DNA of 64,000 nt from an uncultured Sunxiuqinia sp. Lineage in GTDB: Bacteria > Bacteroidota > Bacteroidia > Bacteroidales > Prolixibacteraceae. The DNA lies in assembly GCF_947495665.1 (NCBI RefSeq), contig NZ_CANLZV010000015.1:60308-124307 (forward strand), in the 5' to 3' direction. How positions within the stretch are numbered: the first letter of the stretch is position 1; every line of letters starts with the position of its first letter. A program made the position numbers and the translations under genes. Under the pieces are notes generated by a model. That model searched no databases. It had not been told where the DNA came from and worked only from the letters and a program-made list of their open reading frames with translations. Shown here in pieces: positions 18,903 through 28,573 of the stretch.

Positions 18903-21900
18903 TTAAAAAGTAAATTTTACGGCAGCCCCAATCGTTCGGGTGATGGGTAAGCTAAAATTATCCAAAGCCTGATCCGTATTTTTTGTATTCATGGTAACCT
19001 CCGGATCAAACGGAGCATCTTTATACAGAAAGAACAGGTTTTGTCCTGTCAGGGAAAAGGCTACTCTTTTAAGACGGGAATGAGTTAAGTCAAACGCATA
19101 GGAAAGATTCACCTGGCTGAGTCGGATATTGGTCCGATTGTAAGTATAAGCTTCTTTAATTCCATTGCGATCACCAATGTAAGTGTAATACTTTTGGGGG
19201 TCCATTCGTGTTACCACACTTCCATCATAAGCAACAGCATCAATGGCAACACCTCCATTATCGCGGGCGTCAGCAGTTCGCTTGCTAACCCCGTATCCGT
19301 CAAGCATGGCCTCCGTTTGGCTGATTACCTTTCCTCCAAACTTCCCGGAAAACAGAAAACTAAAGGAGAGATTCTTATAGTTAATAGTATTGTTCCAGCC
19401 CAAACTCCAATCCGGATTTGAGTTCCCGATGTACTCTTTACGACCCGATTTTGTGATGTTCCCATTTTTATCAAGCATGATGCGCCCTTGCTCGTCGCGT
19501 TGAAACTTGTAAACATACAAATCACCAAATGAGCCACCTTCCTGGATAATCAACTGGTAACCTTCATTGTCTGACAAACTGATGGGGTTTTTCAGGTTAG
19601 GATGCAGAGCCACAATCCGATTCCGGTTATGCGAATAGTTCAGGCGCGACAACCATCCTACATTCTTTCTTTTGATTATTTCGCTATTCAACGACATTTC
19701 CAGCCCGGAGTTAACAACCTCCCCGGCATTCACAAAATACTCGGTATAGCCTGAACCATAAGGAGCCGGCAAGGCTATAAACTGATCCCGGCTATTGATG
19801 TTGTAATAGGTCAGGTCAATTCCGAATCGACCACCCAAAAACCGCCAATCACCTCCAAACTCGAAACTTCGAATCATCTCTGGTTTTAAGTTGGTAAATG
19901 GCTTGGTCGTGTTGATTTCAATTCCAATCGGAGAAATGGTATTGTTCGGGCTTACCGAGTTGAAAGGGACTTCGTTGGCCACCATGGCATACGATGACCT
20001 TAGTTTGGCATAGCTTATAACCTCAGGCAAGCTCACAAGCTCATTCACCAATACAGCAATGCCGGCTGATGGATAAAAATAGGAGTCATTCCCCGTCCCA
20101 TACAAACTTGAAGCCCAATCATTACGCCCCAGCAGCTCCACAAATATTTTTTCTTTATACGACAATTGCAAGGTTCCAAAAACAGCCTCCTTGATCAAAC
20201 TACTTTGCAGTATTGAATTGACCATCACATTATCAGCAATGTTTTGATAAAAGAACTCATTCGGATATTTTAACCCATCAAGCCCGGTATTGACACTCGT
20301 CCCCACACCGTACTTCTGCTGTTGATAGCTCCCCCCAAACATAGCGTCAAGCCTAAACTTACCTACTTCAGTATGGTATGAAAGAATTGCATCAACATAG
20401 ACTAATTCATCCGAAAATTTCTCATACTCCCATGATCCATTCGGATGCACATTGGTCCCATTAGAACCAGCCCTATTTTTTTGTTCGTGCGAGCGTATCG
20501 CGAAATCATAGCTTCCGCGGGTCTGAAGCGCTAAGCTTGGACTAAATTGAAAATCAAGCACGGCATTCACTATTCCACGCCGAACCTGATCATCATTTCT
20601 CTGGTTATGAATAATCCATTCGGGGTTCGATTGAAAATGGTCTTCCACAAACCAATTCTGTAAATACATATTTCTCACCGGATTAAAAATCTGGTAATTC
20701 TCCGCATAATCCTGGTAATGCAAATTGCGAGGAAAAAAATAGAGTCCGGTTAACGGGTTAAGATAGTAACCAGCAACATTTTTATTTTTCACAATTTCAT
20801 TCGATAACATGACATTGGAACTGAAGTTCAGCACCCCTTCAAGCAATGAAGTCGATTGCTTTAAAGTCAGGTTAGTCCTGTTGTATTCGTTCTCCGGAAT
20901 AATTCCAGTAATATTGTTGTTCGAGAGCGAAAAATACACCACAGACTTGCCATTCCCACCACTTGCCGACACGGTATTAATCAGATTTATTCCTGGCTTG
21001 AAAAAATCGCGTACAAAATCATCATCATAACTCCCAGGCGTGTAAGACCAACTTTCCTTGGCGCCTCCTGAGCTTCCATATTTGTATTGAAGTTCGGGTA
21101 ATTCAAGAATACTTTCAACACCACAACTTGTGCTAAAGGTAACCTCCGACCGACCTTTCTGACCACTTCGGGTAGTTACCAAAACAACTCCATTAGCCCC
21201 CTGACTACCATACAGTGCAGCAGCATTGGCTCCTTTCAGAATACTGATACTTTCAATATCATCAACATTAAGCTGAGACAAGCCATCGCCTCCGTCTTTC
21301 CCTCCAAACATGCCCATTTGTCGACCTTTATTATTAGCCATCGGAATTCCATCAATAACAAAGAGTGGCTCGCTGGTGGTACTTAAGGATTTATTTCCCC
21401 GAAGAATAACTTTGGTTGACCCTCCGGCTCCGGCAGCACTTTTAGTTATCTCAATGCCTGATATTTTTCCTGAAAGCAAACTTACGTAGTTGTATTCCTG
21501 GCTTTTGGTTAGTTCCTCGCCACTGATGGTCTGCATGGCATAAGTCAGCGATTTTTCGGCTCGTCTGATCCCTAATGCTGATACGATCACTTCATTCACA
21601 CCAAACACTTCCGAACTAAGCGTAACGTTAAGTTCATTGCGGTCGCCTAAAGGAACTTCTTTTGTTTGCATGCCGATGTAATGAAAAACCAGGTGTTCAC
21701 AATCCTCCGGTATTTCAAACGAATAATTGCCGTCATCATCGGTGGTAGTGCCGAAGTATTTTCCCTTTACAATAATGGAGACTCCGGGAATAGGAATTCC
21801 ATCCTCATCGGAAACAGTTCCGGAAATTGTTCTTCGTCCTGTGCCAACCCGGATTTTCATAAAGATATTTCCCTCATCTCCGGATTCATGTCTGGGAATA

Positions 21901-22187
21901 ATAATGATTTGGCGGTCAAAGATTTTATACTTCAAATCGGTACCCGATAAAACCTGGTTCAGAATATAATCGATCGATTGGTTTTCAGCGTTAACCGAGA
22001 CCTTGGCATCAAGATCAACCTGATCATCCTTATAAAAGAAAATGTAGTCGCTCTGCTCTTGAATAAGCTCAAACACATCTCCCATGGAAGTCTTTTTCAA
22101 ACGAATAGACATCTTCTGATCTTGAGCTTTCCCAACTGTACACAAGCAGATAAAAATGAATAAAAGAATATATTTTGTAAACCTCAT
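18903..22187 (-). CDS. SusC/RagA-type TonB-linked transducer with N-terminal STN domain
   Basis: 1094-residue outer-membrane protein. The signal peptide (YILLFIFICLCTVGKA) is followed by a secretin/TonB short N-terminal (STN) domain at about 24-100 (MGDVFELIQEQSDYIFFY, LNQVLSGTDLKYKI). Next come a carboxypeptidase-D-like domain (TISGTVSDEDGIPIPGVSI), the plug (LFVIDGIPM, DIESISILKGANAAALYGSQ) and the barrel ending AVKFTF. STN domains touch FecR in the periplasm, so this copy is the likely signal transducer for the sigma/FecR pair just upstream. It has no adjacent susD; the next SusD is three genes downstream. Confidence 0.95.
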   Translation of the reverse strand: MRFTKYILLFIFICLCTVGKAQDQKMSIRLKKTSMGDVFELIQEQSDYIFFYKDDQVDLDAKVSVNAENQSIDYILNQVLSGTDLKYKIFDRQIIIIPRHESGDEGNIFMKIRVGTGRRTISGTVSDEDGIPIPGVSIIVKGKYFGTTTDDDGNYSFEIPEDCEHLVFHYIGMQTKEVPLGDRNELNVTLSSEVFGVNEVIVSALGIRRAEKSLTYAMQTISGEELTKSQEYNYVSLLSGKISGIEITKSAAGAGGSTKVILRGNKSLSTTSEPLFVIDGIPMANNKGRQMGMFGGKDGGDGLSQLNVDDIESISILKGANAAALYGSQGANGVVLVTTRSGQKGRSEVTFSTSCGVESILELPELQYKYGSSGGAKESWSYTPGSYDDDFVRDFFKPGINLINTVSASGGNGKSVVYFSLSNNNITGIIPENEYNRTNLTLKQSTSLLEGVLNFSSNVMLSNEIVKNKNVAGYYLNPLTGLYFFPRNLHYQDYAENYQIFNPVRNMYLQNWFVEDHFQSNPEWIIHNQRNDDQVRRGIVNAVLDFQFSPSLALQTRGSYDFAIRSHEQKNRAGSNGTNVHPNGSWEYEKFSDELVYVDAILSYHTEVGKFRLDAMFGGSYQQQKYGVGTSVNTGLDGLKYPNEFFYQNIADNVMVNSILQSSLIKEAVFGTLQLSYKEKIFVELLGRNDWASSLYGTGNDSYFYPSAGIAVLVNELVSLPEVISYAKLRSSYAMVANEVPFNSVSPNNTISPIGIEINTTKPFTNLKPEMIRSFEFGGDWRFLGGRFGIDLTYYNINSRDQFIALPAPYGSGYTEYFVNAGEVVNSGLEMSLNSEIIKRKNVGWLSRLNYSHNRNRIVALHPNLKNPISLSDNEGYQLIIQEGGSFGDLYVYKFQRDEQGRIMLDKNGNITKSGRKEYIGNSNPDWSLGWNNTINYKNLSFSFLFSGKFGGKVISQTEAMLDGYGVSKRTADARDNGGVAIDAVAYDGSVVTRMDPQKYYTYIGDRNGIKEAYTYNRTNIRLSQVNLSYAFDLTHSRLKRVAFSLTGQNLFFLYKDAPFDPEVTMNTKNTDQALDNFSLPITRTIGAAVKFTF

Positions 22188-22263
22188 GTATTCATCACCC
22201 GAAAAAAATTCCCATTCATATTTTAAAGTTCCCAGACCAAGGCTATTTCAGGTTTTTCTCCTG

Positions 22264-23433
22264 CTACCATTTCTGTTTTCGCTTGATTACAATCTGGTCA
22301 TGGTCTTTTTCAATGTCAATATTAATGACTTCCGAGATTATTTCAAGTATTTGACTGGCATTATTTCGTAAGTCCAACATACCCGAGAAAGTTTCCGAAG
22401 CCAACTGCTCATCTTCAACATGAATAGTAACATTGTAATACCTCGCTATTTTTTTCACAATATAGCCCAAGGTCTTTTTCTCCAGAAACACATAACCATC
22501 CTTCCACGACGTATAATTGCGGGTGTTCACCTGCGTCTGTGTCATCGTTCCTGCTTCGGGCAGGTAAGTTGCTTTTGTTCCCGGAGTAATAATGTCTTTT
22601 TCATAACCAATCAGCCTTGTTCCTTTGTATTTTAGCTCCACCTTTCCACGCTCCAGGACTGTATTAACATTCTCATCATCCGGATAAGCACTAACGGCAA
22701 ACATGGTTCCTAAAACCCGAACGTCTAAATCATCAGTATAAACATAGAAGGGCTGATCTGCTCGGTGAGTGATATCGAAAATTGCTGCTCCCTCAAGATA
22801 AACCTCTCGTTTATCATCATCAAAGCGAGATGGGTAAATCAATTTTGAGCCTGAATTCACCCAAACAATACTGCCGTCTGAAAGGGTAATCTTTGTTCGC
22901 TTTCCAAAAGGGACAAGCAATGTGTGAAGATTCTTTTCGCCCTCTAGAAGCGTTGTAGTCAGCTGCTCAATCGAACTTACCTGAATGGAATTATCGGCCT
23001 GTGAATATTGAATACTCGCTTCTGTTGCAGAGATTTCTAAATCATTCCCTTCCTCTAGAATAAGTCTTGTTTGACCCAATTGGGGCTCAACGGAGAAATT
23101 TGAAGCAAACCGTAAAAACTGGGAGCGACTGGTGTCCAATAGCGTAACTGCAAAAAAGACCATTAACAAAACAGCAGCAACCGAAGCAAGTTGAATAATC
23201 CGTTGCTTCCTGTTGAATTGGTGAATAGAGGTGTTCAATCGAGTCTGAAGCTCCTGCTGCTCCGTCTCATCCAACTCCTTTTTTTGTCTTTTTAGCGCCT
23301 GCTGAATATTCTTTGCCAATGACAATTCTCCCTCATCAATTCCCGGCATAGGTCGAAGCCCATCTGCTTGATTCAGCAACCTGTCATCAGTCAATATATC
23401 TTCTGCTCGCTTATTATAGGTGTTGTTGGTCAT
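22264..23433 (-). CDS. FecR-family anti-sigma regulator (first copy)
   Basis: 389 residues, same architecture as the copy at 17520-18686: a soluble N-terminal segment, one membrane helix near 80-98 (ASVAAVLLMVFFAVTLL), the FecR core (VPFGKRTKITLSDGSIVWVN, YLEGAAIFDITH) and a C-terminal domain (TLGYIVKKIARYYNVTIHV). It begins 30 bp after the ECF sigma gene and ends 76 bp before the STN-containing susC. This is the classic sigma/anti-sigma/transducer order, so it probably controls the sigma factor at 23464-24042. Confidence 0.94.
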   Translation of the reverse strand: MTNNTYNKRAEDILTDDRLLNQADGLRPMPGIDEGELSLAKNIQQALKRQKKELDETEQQELQTRLNTSIHQFNRKQRIIQLASVAAVLLMVFFAVTLLDTSRSQFLRFASNFSVEPQLGQTRLILEEGNDLEISATEASIQYSQADNSIQVSSIEQLTTTLLEGEKNLHTLLVPFGKRTKITLSDGSIVWVNSGSKLIYPSRFDDDKREVYLEGAAIFDITHRADQPFYVYTDDLDVRVLGTMFAVSAYPDDENVNTVLERGKVELKYKGTRLIGYEKDIITPGTKATYLPEAGTMTQTQVNTRNYTSWKDGYVFLEKKTLGYIVKKIARYYNVTIHVEDEQLASETFSGMLDLRNNASQILEIISEVINIDIEKDHDQIVIKRKQKW

Positions 23434-23463
23434 CTTAGGATTAGTCGATTATATATCGTTGGA

Positions 23464-24042
23464 TCAATAGCTTCGCATAACACAAAACAAAACCGTTACT
23501 TGCTTGCCTTTTAAATCTTCCCGCAAGGTTTTCACAGAACGGTACACCAACGTGCGAACTGATTCGAGCGAAATATCCATAATACTGGCAACCTCAGGAT
23601 AAGACAGTTCCACGATAAAACGTAAGTTCAATGCTTCCTGCTGTCGTTCGGGCAATTTCTGAATGGCTTTAAGCAGCCTTTGAATATCCTCTTGCAAAGG
23701 ATCCTCCTCACTTCCAGCAGAATTACCCTCATTTCTCTCCAGCGATTCAGCGGTATATATTAATTGCAGCCGGCCTTTTTGTTTTGAGCACACTTTTCTC
23801 TTCAAGGACTTAAACAAGTAATTCCTAATACTATTTGTCTCTGAAAGATTTTTCCGATACTTAAAAAGCTCAAAAAATAAATCATGTATGCAGTCCTTCA
23901 CATACTCTTTATCGCTGGAGTAAATCATTCCAAACGAAAAAAGTATTCCGGCATACCGTTCATACAATTCATTAAATGCAGAAGTATCCCCTTTCTTCAA
24001 CTTTTCCCACAAAAGATAATCACCATTGATCTCCTTACACAT
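23464..24042 (-). CDS. ECF sigma factor controlling the SusC/SusD locus
   Basis: 192-residue sigma-70 of the ECF type common in Bacteroidota. Region 2: FNELYERYAGILFSFGMI and VKDCIHDLFFELFKYR. Region 4: KLPERQQEALNLRFIVELSY followed by the helix-turn-helix EVASIMDISLESVRTLVYRS. It is the first gene of the block running down to susD and is followed closely by fecR. A good TTG...TAnnTTTG promoter lies 24 bp upstream of the ATG. It is expected to be released by FecR when the STN-bearing transporter binds its ligand. Confidence 0.94.
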   Translation of the reverse strand: MCKEINGDYLLWEKLKKGDTSAFNELYERYAGILFSFGMIYSSDKEYVKDCIHDLFFELFKYRKNLSETNSIRNYLFKSLKRKVCSKQKGRLQLIYTAESLERNEGNSAGSEEDPLQEDIQRLLKAIQKLPERQQEALNLRFIVELSYPEVASIMDISLESVRTLVYRSVKTLREDLKGKQVTVLFCVMRSY

Positions 24043-24066
24043 ATGTAGTCCCTATAATCTACACCT

Positions 24067-24099
24067 CAAAAGTATCATTTTTATTAGACACCATACCAA
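24067..24099 (-). promoter_or_regulatory. Promoter of the ECF sigma/FecR/SusC operon
   Basis: On the minus strand, a -7 box TACTTTTG (24067-24074) matches TAnnTTTG. A TTGG at 24096-24099 lies upstream with a 22-nt spacer (counting from TTG), within the 17-23 nt reported for Bacteroidota -33/-7 promoters. It would give a leader of about 20 nt. Confidence 0.55.
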
Positions 24100-24235
24100 T
24101 TGGATCATGATTTATACAACAAGGAAATCATTGGGGAAAAGACTCATAGGTCTTAGTAAAGATTTTAACCTGACAGAATGGGACCTCAAAAATCCGCAAA
24201 GCGATCAAACTGTCATTGCAGAACCTTAATTACAG

Positions 24236-24259
24236 AAAAAGGGGCTCAGTGAGCCCCTT
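24236..24259 (-). terminator. Terminator of the transaldolase gene
   Basis: A 9-bp perfect stem, AAGGGGCTC (24239-24247) with GAGCCCCTT (24251-24259), has a 3-nt loop. On the minus strand it ends in a U-run. It lies about 57 bp past the transaldolase stop. Confidence 0.85.
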
Positions 24260-24315
24260 CAATTTCGATTTAATGCTTTCAACAGCATCTATTGCGAACA
24301 ATTATTTTTGCCCGA

Positions 24316-24981
24316 CTAATACGCAATATCGTAATAGTCCGCTCCATCTATCAAAAACTGATCAACACTGATGTCGGTCATCGGATGCTTAATCAACTGC
24401 ATCAACAGATCGGGTCCGATGGTAGCCGAATGCGAACCACACATGCTTACCCGGTGAATCTGGTCAACAGTTTTAAAACTTGCCGCCAACACTTTCGTGT
24501 CCAGCTTGTAGTCATTCATATTTTTCACAATATCACGCACCACCTCAATTCCGTGTGACGAAATATTATCCAGACGGCTCACATAGGGAGCAACAAAGTC
24601 GGCTCCGGCCTTAGCGGCAACCAAAGCTTGCTGCTGCGTAAAAATAGCTGTAGCTGTTACCCGAATACCACTGTCTTTCAAAATACGCATGGCTTTAAAA
24701 CCCTCCGGGAATACCGGAATCTTAGCGTGAAAATTATCCCCCAGACCAAAATAAGATTTATACTTTTTCGCTTCACGCACAATGTCATCCGATTTCGTGC
24801 TCATCATCTGAATATGCAAAGTTCCGTTGCCAACAATTTTGGCCACTTCATCGACCACCTGCGAAAGTTTCATTCCTGATTGCTTCAGGATGGTAGGGTT
24901 AGTCGTTACACCTTCCAATGGAAAAAAATCATACAACTCCTTCAATGCCGAAAGATCGGCCGTGTCTGCCATGTAAATCAT
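24316..24981 (-). CDS. Transaldolase / fructose-6-phosphate aldolase-like protein
   Basis: 221-residue TIM-barrel aldolase of the small transaldolase/FSA group, forming a Schiff base with a dihydroxyacetone unit. The family start (MIYMADTADLSALKEL), the VTTNPTI motif, the Schiff-base Lys in NFHAKIPVFPEG and the C-terminal substrate loop are all visible. Length fits the FSA/TalC subgroup rather than long transaldolases. It is the last gene of a cluster with a SorE-like dehydrogenase and an aldolase/SDR fusion, so its substrate may be a sugar phosphate from that pathway rather than the pentose-phosphate cycle. A stem-loop separates it from the gene before it. Confidence 0.9.
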   Translation of the reverse strand: MIYMADTADLSALKELYDFFPLEGVTTNPTILKQSGMKLSQVVDEVAKIVGNGTLHIQMMSTKSDDIVREAKKYKSYFGLGDNFHAKIPVFPEGFKAMRILKDSGIRVTATAIFTQQQALVAAKAGADFVAPYVSRLDNISSHGIEVVRDIVKNMNDYKLDTKVLAASFKTVDQIHRVSMCGSHSATIGPDLLMQLIKHPMTDISVDQFLIDGADYYDIAY

Positions 24982-24998
24982 AAGGTCTCTTTTTTACC

Positions 24999-25053
24999 AA
25001 AAAAAACGCAAGATCTCTTGAAAGAGTTACATCATTCAAGAGATTCCTGCGTT
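24999..25053 (-). terminator. Terminator or attenuator between dehydrogenase and transaldolase
   Basis: A long imperfect stem: ACGCA/TGCGT outside and TCTCTTGAA/TTCAAGAGA inside, about 14 pairs with a small asymmetric bulge. On the minus strand it ends in eight U residues just before the transaldolase ATG. It may stop most transcripts from the dehydrogenase gene before the transaldolase gene. Confidence 0.8.
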
Positions 25054-25119
25054 AGTTCGTTTATTTATAGTTTATCAAATAGCTGTCCGTTTATTGTCAG
25101 CGGAAGATTATGCCCCGTG

Positions 25120-26391
25120 TTAAATGTCTTTGGCATTTGCCAACAGGTACTCTTCTGCTTCTACGGACCAAAGTTCGTTATTTCGCTCACAAATCTCATG
25201 CAATTGTGCAAATAGCGGATCAGATTTTCCTTTTTCTTCAAATTCACTAATTGCTGTCAATGGGATGTCTTTGTGCGTATAAATCAATTTCTTTCCTCCG
25301 GGAACATTTGGAAGATCCAAGGTGGTATCGATCACCGCATTCAGTCCCCCGATATGGGTCACCAAACCAGCCGGATCAAGGCCTTTACCAAACATTTCAA
25401 GCGACTCCACCATGTCATCATTGTTTCCACCAGAAGTTCCTACAATGTGTGTTGATGCATAGTGCACGTTGTAAAAATTCATCTTCGCCGTAAAGTCAGC
25501 ATTGCTTGGGCCGGCAAAGAAGTTCAAACAACCATCGTTAGCCAAAATGGCATCGCCCTGCTCAATCACAGCCGGAACGGGAGCAAACACAAACACATCG
25601 TTGTAGCCTTCGTCTTCTGTTAGTCCGCGCAACTTAGCCACCGGATCATCACCGCTTGTATTCAGATAAACCAGTTCAATCCCTTTCGATTTTGCCCATG
25701 TTGGCGAATAGATGGAAGCTGCCCGGTCCAGTCGTGCCTGGTCAATATCGGTAACTACCAACAAAGAAGGCTTGCGGTCTTCACGCATTACGGCATAATT
25801 AATGGCAGCCAGTCCCATTGGACCAACGCCTGCGAGGATAGCCATCTTACCACCATCCACAATCTCCATGTCGTGCTTATATGACCCCGGTGTAGTATGG
25901 TAATTGGCATGCATAGCACCAATTACACAACTTAAGGGCTCAGCCAGAGATGCCGGATAATAGCCAGGGCCATCATAAGCCAGCAAACAATCCTGCTCCA
26001 GCACATCTTTAGGAATAATAACATAAGTGGCATCACCACCAATGTATTGGTAAGAATAGCCCGGAGCACTGAGCACGCCTACCGGACCGTCTTTATAATA
26101 GATGGCTGGCTGAATGGAGAATTTTTGTCCGGCTTTGAATTTATGTTGCCATTTGGCACCAACCTCCACCAACTCGCCGGCAAATTCATGCCCAAGCATA
26201 ATCGGTTTTTCAGCCACATCATTCGGAATCCGTTTGTGGTCGGTTCCTTGCGTTGCCGCTTTGTACGACGACATGCAAATACTATCAGAAACAACCTTGG
26301 CTAAAATCTCATCTTCTTTGATTGCGGGAAGATCAAACGCTTCCAATCGCAAATCTTTTTTACCGTATAATCGAACTGCTTTTGTTTTCAT
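25120..26391 (-). CDS. Zinc-binding dehydrogenase, L-sorbose-1-phosphate reductase-like
   Basis: 423-residue medium-chain dehydrogenase. The catalytic zinc site is visible as Cys39 (SDSICMSSYK) and LGHEFAGE. The NAD(P) site is LAGVGPMGLAAINYA, with an Asp-containing strand (LLVVTDID). Overall layout, including GCLNFFAGPSNADF and HIVGTSGGNNDD, matches my recollection of the SorE-type reductases that act on ketose 1-phosphates; the exact substrate is inference. It sits between the aldolase/SDR fusion (113-bp gap) and the transaldolase, all on one strand. No kinase or transporter is in the cluster. Confidence 0.88.
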   Translation of the reverse strand: MKTKAVRLYGKKDLRLEAFDLPAIKEDEILAKVVSDSICMSSYKAATQGTDHKRIPNDVAEKPIMLGHEFAGELVEVGAKWQHKFKAGQKFSIQPAIYYKDGPVGVLSAPGYSYQYIGGDATYVIIPKDVLEQDCLLAYDGPGYYPASLAEPLSCVIGAMHANYHTTPGSYKHDMEIVDGGKMAILAGVGPMGLAAINYAVMREDRKPSLLVVTDIDQARLDRAASIYSPTWAKSKGIELVYLNTSGDDPVAKLRGLTEDEGYNDVFVFAPVPAVIEQGDAILANDGCLNFFAGPSNADFTAKMNFYNVHYASTHIVGTSGGNNDDMVESLEMFGKGLDPAGLVTHIGGLNAVIDTTLDLPNVPGGKKLIYTHKDIPLTAISEFEEKGKSDPLFAQLHEICERNNELWSVEAEEYLLANAKDI

Positions 26392-26504
26392 ATTAATCTG
26401 TTTTGTAAATTTTATTGATCACCAGTTGTTCCGGATCTTCTCCGGAATCTGCCAGCTAAACGTCTCTGAAACACTTTCAGGATAACGCTTTAAAAAGAGA
26501 CCGC

Positions 26505-28472
26505 CTAATTCAACATGTTCTGTCCGCCGGTTACCGGCACAGCCTGCCCGGTTTCGTATTCCTGCTCCATCACATAAAAAATGGCACGCATCACATCCAG
26601 TGGCGTACATCCACGTCCAGCAGGAACCTGGGCTTCGTAAAACTGCTTCACATCTTCCAGTGTTTTCGCACCCGGCACTTTCCCGGCCCGCAGGTATTGC
26701 ACAAACAAACCATTTTCGGGATCGGCCCATAGCGGCCCGTCAAAAAAGTTTCCGGGACAAATGGAGTTTACCTTAATATTGAATGGCATCAGTTCCAGTG
26801 CAAACGACTGCGTCAGGCCGATTCCTCCGAATTTACCGCCGGCATATGCAAAGTTTTTATTGCTTCCTTTCAGGCCCGATTTCGAATTAATTTGAATAAT
26901 ATCCGCAAAGTGATCCGACTTAAAGCGGTTTTGCAATTTCATGACAGCCGAGGCATATTTGGAACAAATAAAATAGGCCGAGTAATTCACTTTGGTCATC
27001 AGCTCAAAAGTTTCAGGAGTCATTTCATCCAAGCCCCCAGCCCGAAGAATTCCGGCGTTGCTGACAAACGTGTCCAGTCCTCCAAAATGAATAACCGTTT
27101 GGCGAACCAGGTTTTCAACCGATTCGGCATTGGCCACATCAACCGATACGAAAAGCGCTTTATTTTTCCGTTGAACAGCATTCAGCGCATTGGCAAAGGC
27201 CTGCCCTTTTTCGGCATTCAGGTCAGCAATCACCACATTGGCGCCATGCTCCATCAGGTGTTCAACAATTCCAGCACCGAATCCTTGGGCTCCACCAGTC
27301 ACAATAATCACTTTTCGATCAGCGCGTCCGGTTGTTCCTCCCAACAAAATTTTAGAGCGATATTGCTCCACTTCCCAGCTTTCAATAAAAGCAATTTGCG
27401 CCGGTGTCATCGGGTGCGCCCCGCCAAACGACTTTGCAAACTGAGCAATTCGGCAGTGATCGGTTACCACATCCACCAAAATCCCGGCTCCCTCGGCATG
27501 ATCAGCCATGACCAGAACACCAAGCCCTGCCGCAAAAATCACTTTGGGTGCTTTGCCTTTTTCGGCGGTATATTTTGTAATTTCTTCTTTTGCTGTATTC
27601 AAAAAATCGTCCACATCCCCCTTAAAATCAACATACACAAAAGCCGAATTCGCATAAACAATTCCATCAGGCGTGAAAGGTGCAGTGATGGCTTGCTTAT
27701 TTTCCTTTTGCAGGTATTTATTGAGCAACGAGCTGTTCACCAAACGAACTGTTTTCAGGCCTTCACCTGATACCATCATCCGAATGGCCGGTACAATCTG
27801 GTCTGCCACTGCGGACAATTCCAAGGCCTCGTTTTTCGGCTCCTCGCCATAAACAGCATCCAGCTTTTCTTCAATAAAGTTGTAGTTTTGGTGGATTTCC
27901 TCCACCGTGTTCCCACCAACAAATACGCCGTGGTTTTGCAGGAAAATAATTGCAGGCTCTTGCCCTTTTTCTCTCCGGTAATTCAAAACGGCCTTTTCAA
28001 CCACCTTGAACAGAATATAACCCGGATCTTCGTAAGGGATGTAAAGCACGCTGTCGCCAAACAATTCTGCCGTTTTCTCAGCAGCCTGCTGGCTACACAT
28101 CAATCCATTCACTTTGGTGGAGTGGGTATGCACTACCAGCGAAAAATCAATCAGGTTGTGAAACGAAGTTTCCACCGAAGGGCGTTGTCCCTTTTCTGGC
28201 TCCACCCGGCTTTTCATCAGGTCGTTCACAATTTCTGCCTCGCGCTGCAGCACATTGTCCGAATACGTTTTGGTGTTTATTTCGGCCAGCTGCGCCCGAT
28301 CAAGCTTGGCAAAGCCTGCTTCGTCAATCGTAGCCAGAACAAAACCACTGGCTTTTATCCACAGGTGTTTATCATTTTTATAGGAAGTATTTCCACCGCC
28401 AGCCAACACATAATCCTTTTGCTGACCATAAAACCGGGATACTTCGATGAGGTCTTTTATTCCTTGTTCCAT
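26505..28472 (-). CDS. Bifunctional class II aldolase / short-chain dehydrogenase
   Basis: 655-residue fusion. The N-terminal domain (about 1-210) is a class II aldolase/adducin type with GGGNTSYKND (phosphate loop) and zinc-binding VVHTHSTKVNG, like fuculose- and rhamnulose-1-phosphate aldolases. The C-terminal domain (about 395-655) is a short-chain dehydrogenase with TGGAQGFGAG (NAD binding), SNAGIL and the YAGGK catalytic motif. Such fusions cleave a ketose 1-phosphate and handle a related aldehyde or polyol. Adjacent PHP, SorE-like and transaldolase genes suggest a sugar or deoxysugar pathway. The substrate is not evident. Confidence 0.9.
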   Translation of the reverse strand: MEQGIKDLIEVSRFYGQQKDYVLAGGGNTSYKNDKHLWIKASGFVLATIDEAGFAKLDRAQLAEINTKTYSDNVLQREAEIVNDLMKSRVEPEKGQRPSVETSFHNLIDFSLVVHTHSTKVNGLMCSQQAAEKTAELFGDSVLYIPYEDPGYILFKVVEKAVLNYRREKGQEPAIIFLQNHGVFVGGNTVEEIHQNYNFIEEKLDAVYGEEPKNEALELSAVADQIVPAIRMMVSGEGLKTVRLVNSSLLNKYLQKENKQAITAPFTPDGIVYANSAFVYVDFKGDVDDFLNTAKEEITKYTAEKGKAPKVIFAAGLGVLVMADHAEGAGILVDVVTDHCRIAQFAKSFGGAHPMTPAQIAFIESWEVEQYRSKILLGGTTGRADRKVIIVTGGAQGFGAGIVEHLMEHGANVVIADLNAEKGQAFANALNAVQRKNKALFVSVDVANAESVENLVRQTVIHFGGLDTFVSNAGILRAGGLDEMTPETFELMTKVNYSAYFICSKYASAVMKLQNRFKSDHFADIIQINSKSGLKGSNKNFAYAGGKFGGIGLTQSFALELMPFNIKVNSICPGNFFDGPLWADPENGLFVQYLRAGKVPGAKTLEDVKQFYEAQVPAGRGCTPLDVMRAIFYVMEQEYETGQAVPVTGGQNMLN

Positions 28473-28573
28473 GTTATCAATTTCCGGGGTTCAAATTCCA
28501 GCTTTCAAAAGGCACAGGCCATTGCATGCAAAATACACCCAAACCTGTGACTGAAAACTGTACTGATTAATTT

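Noticed and set aside
24026..24229. 67-codon plus-strand frame between sigma and transaldolase
   Set aside because: It overlaps the sigma factor start and its promoter, has no family features and is antisense to the operon leader.
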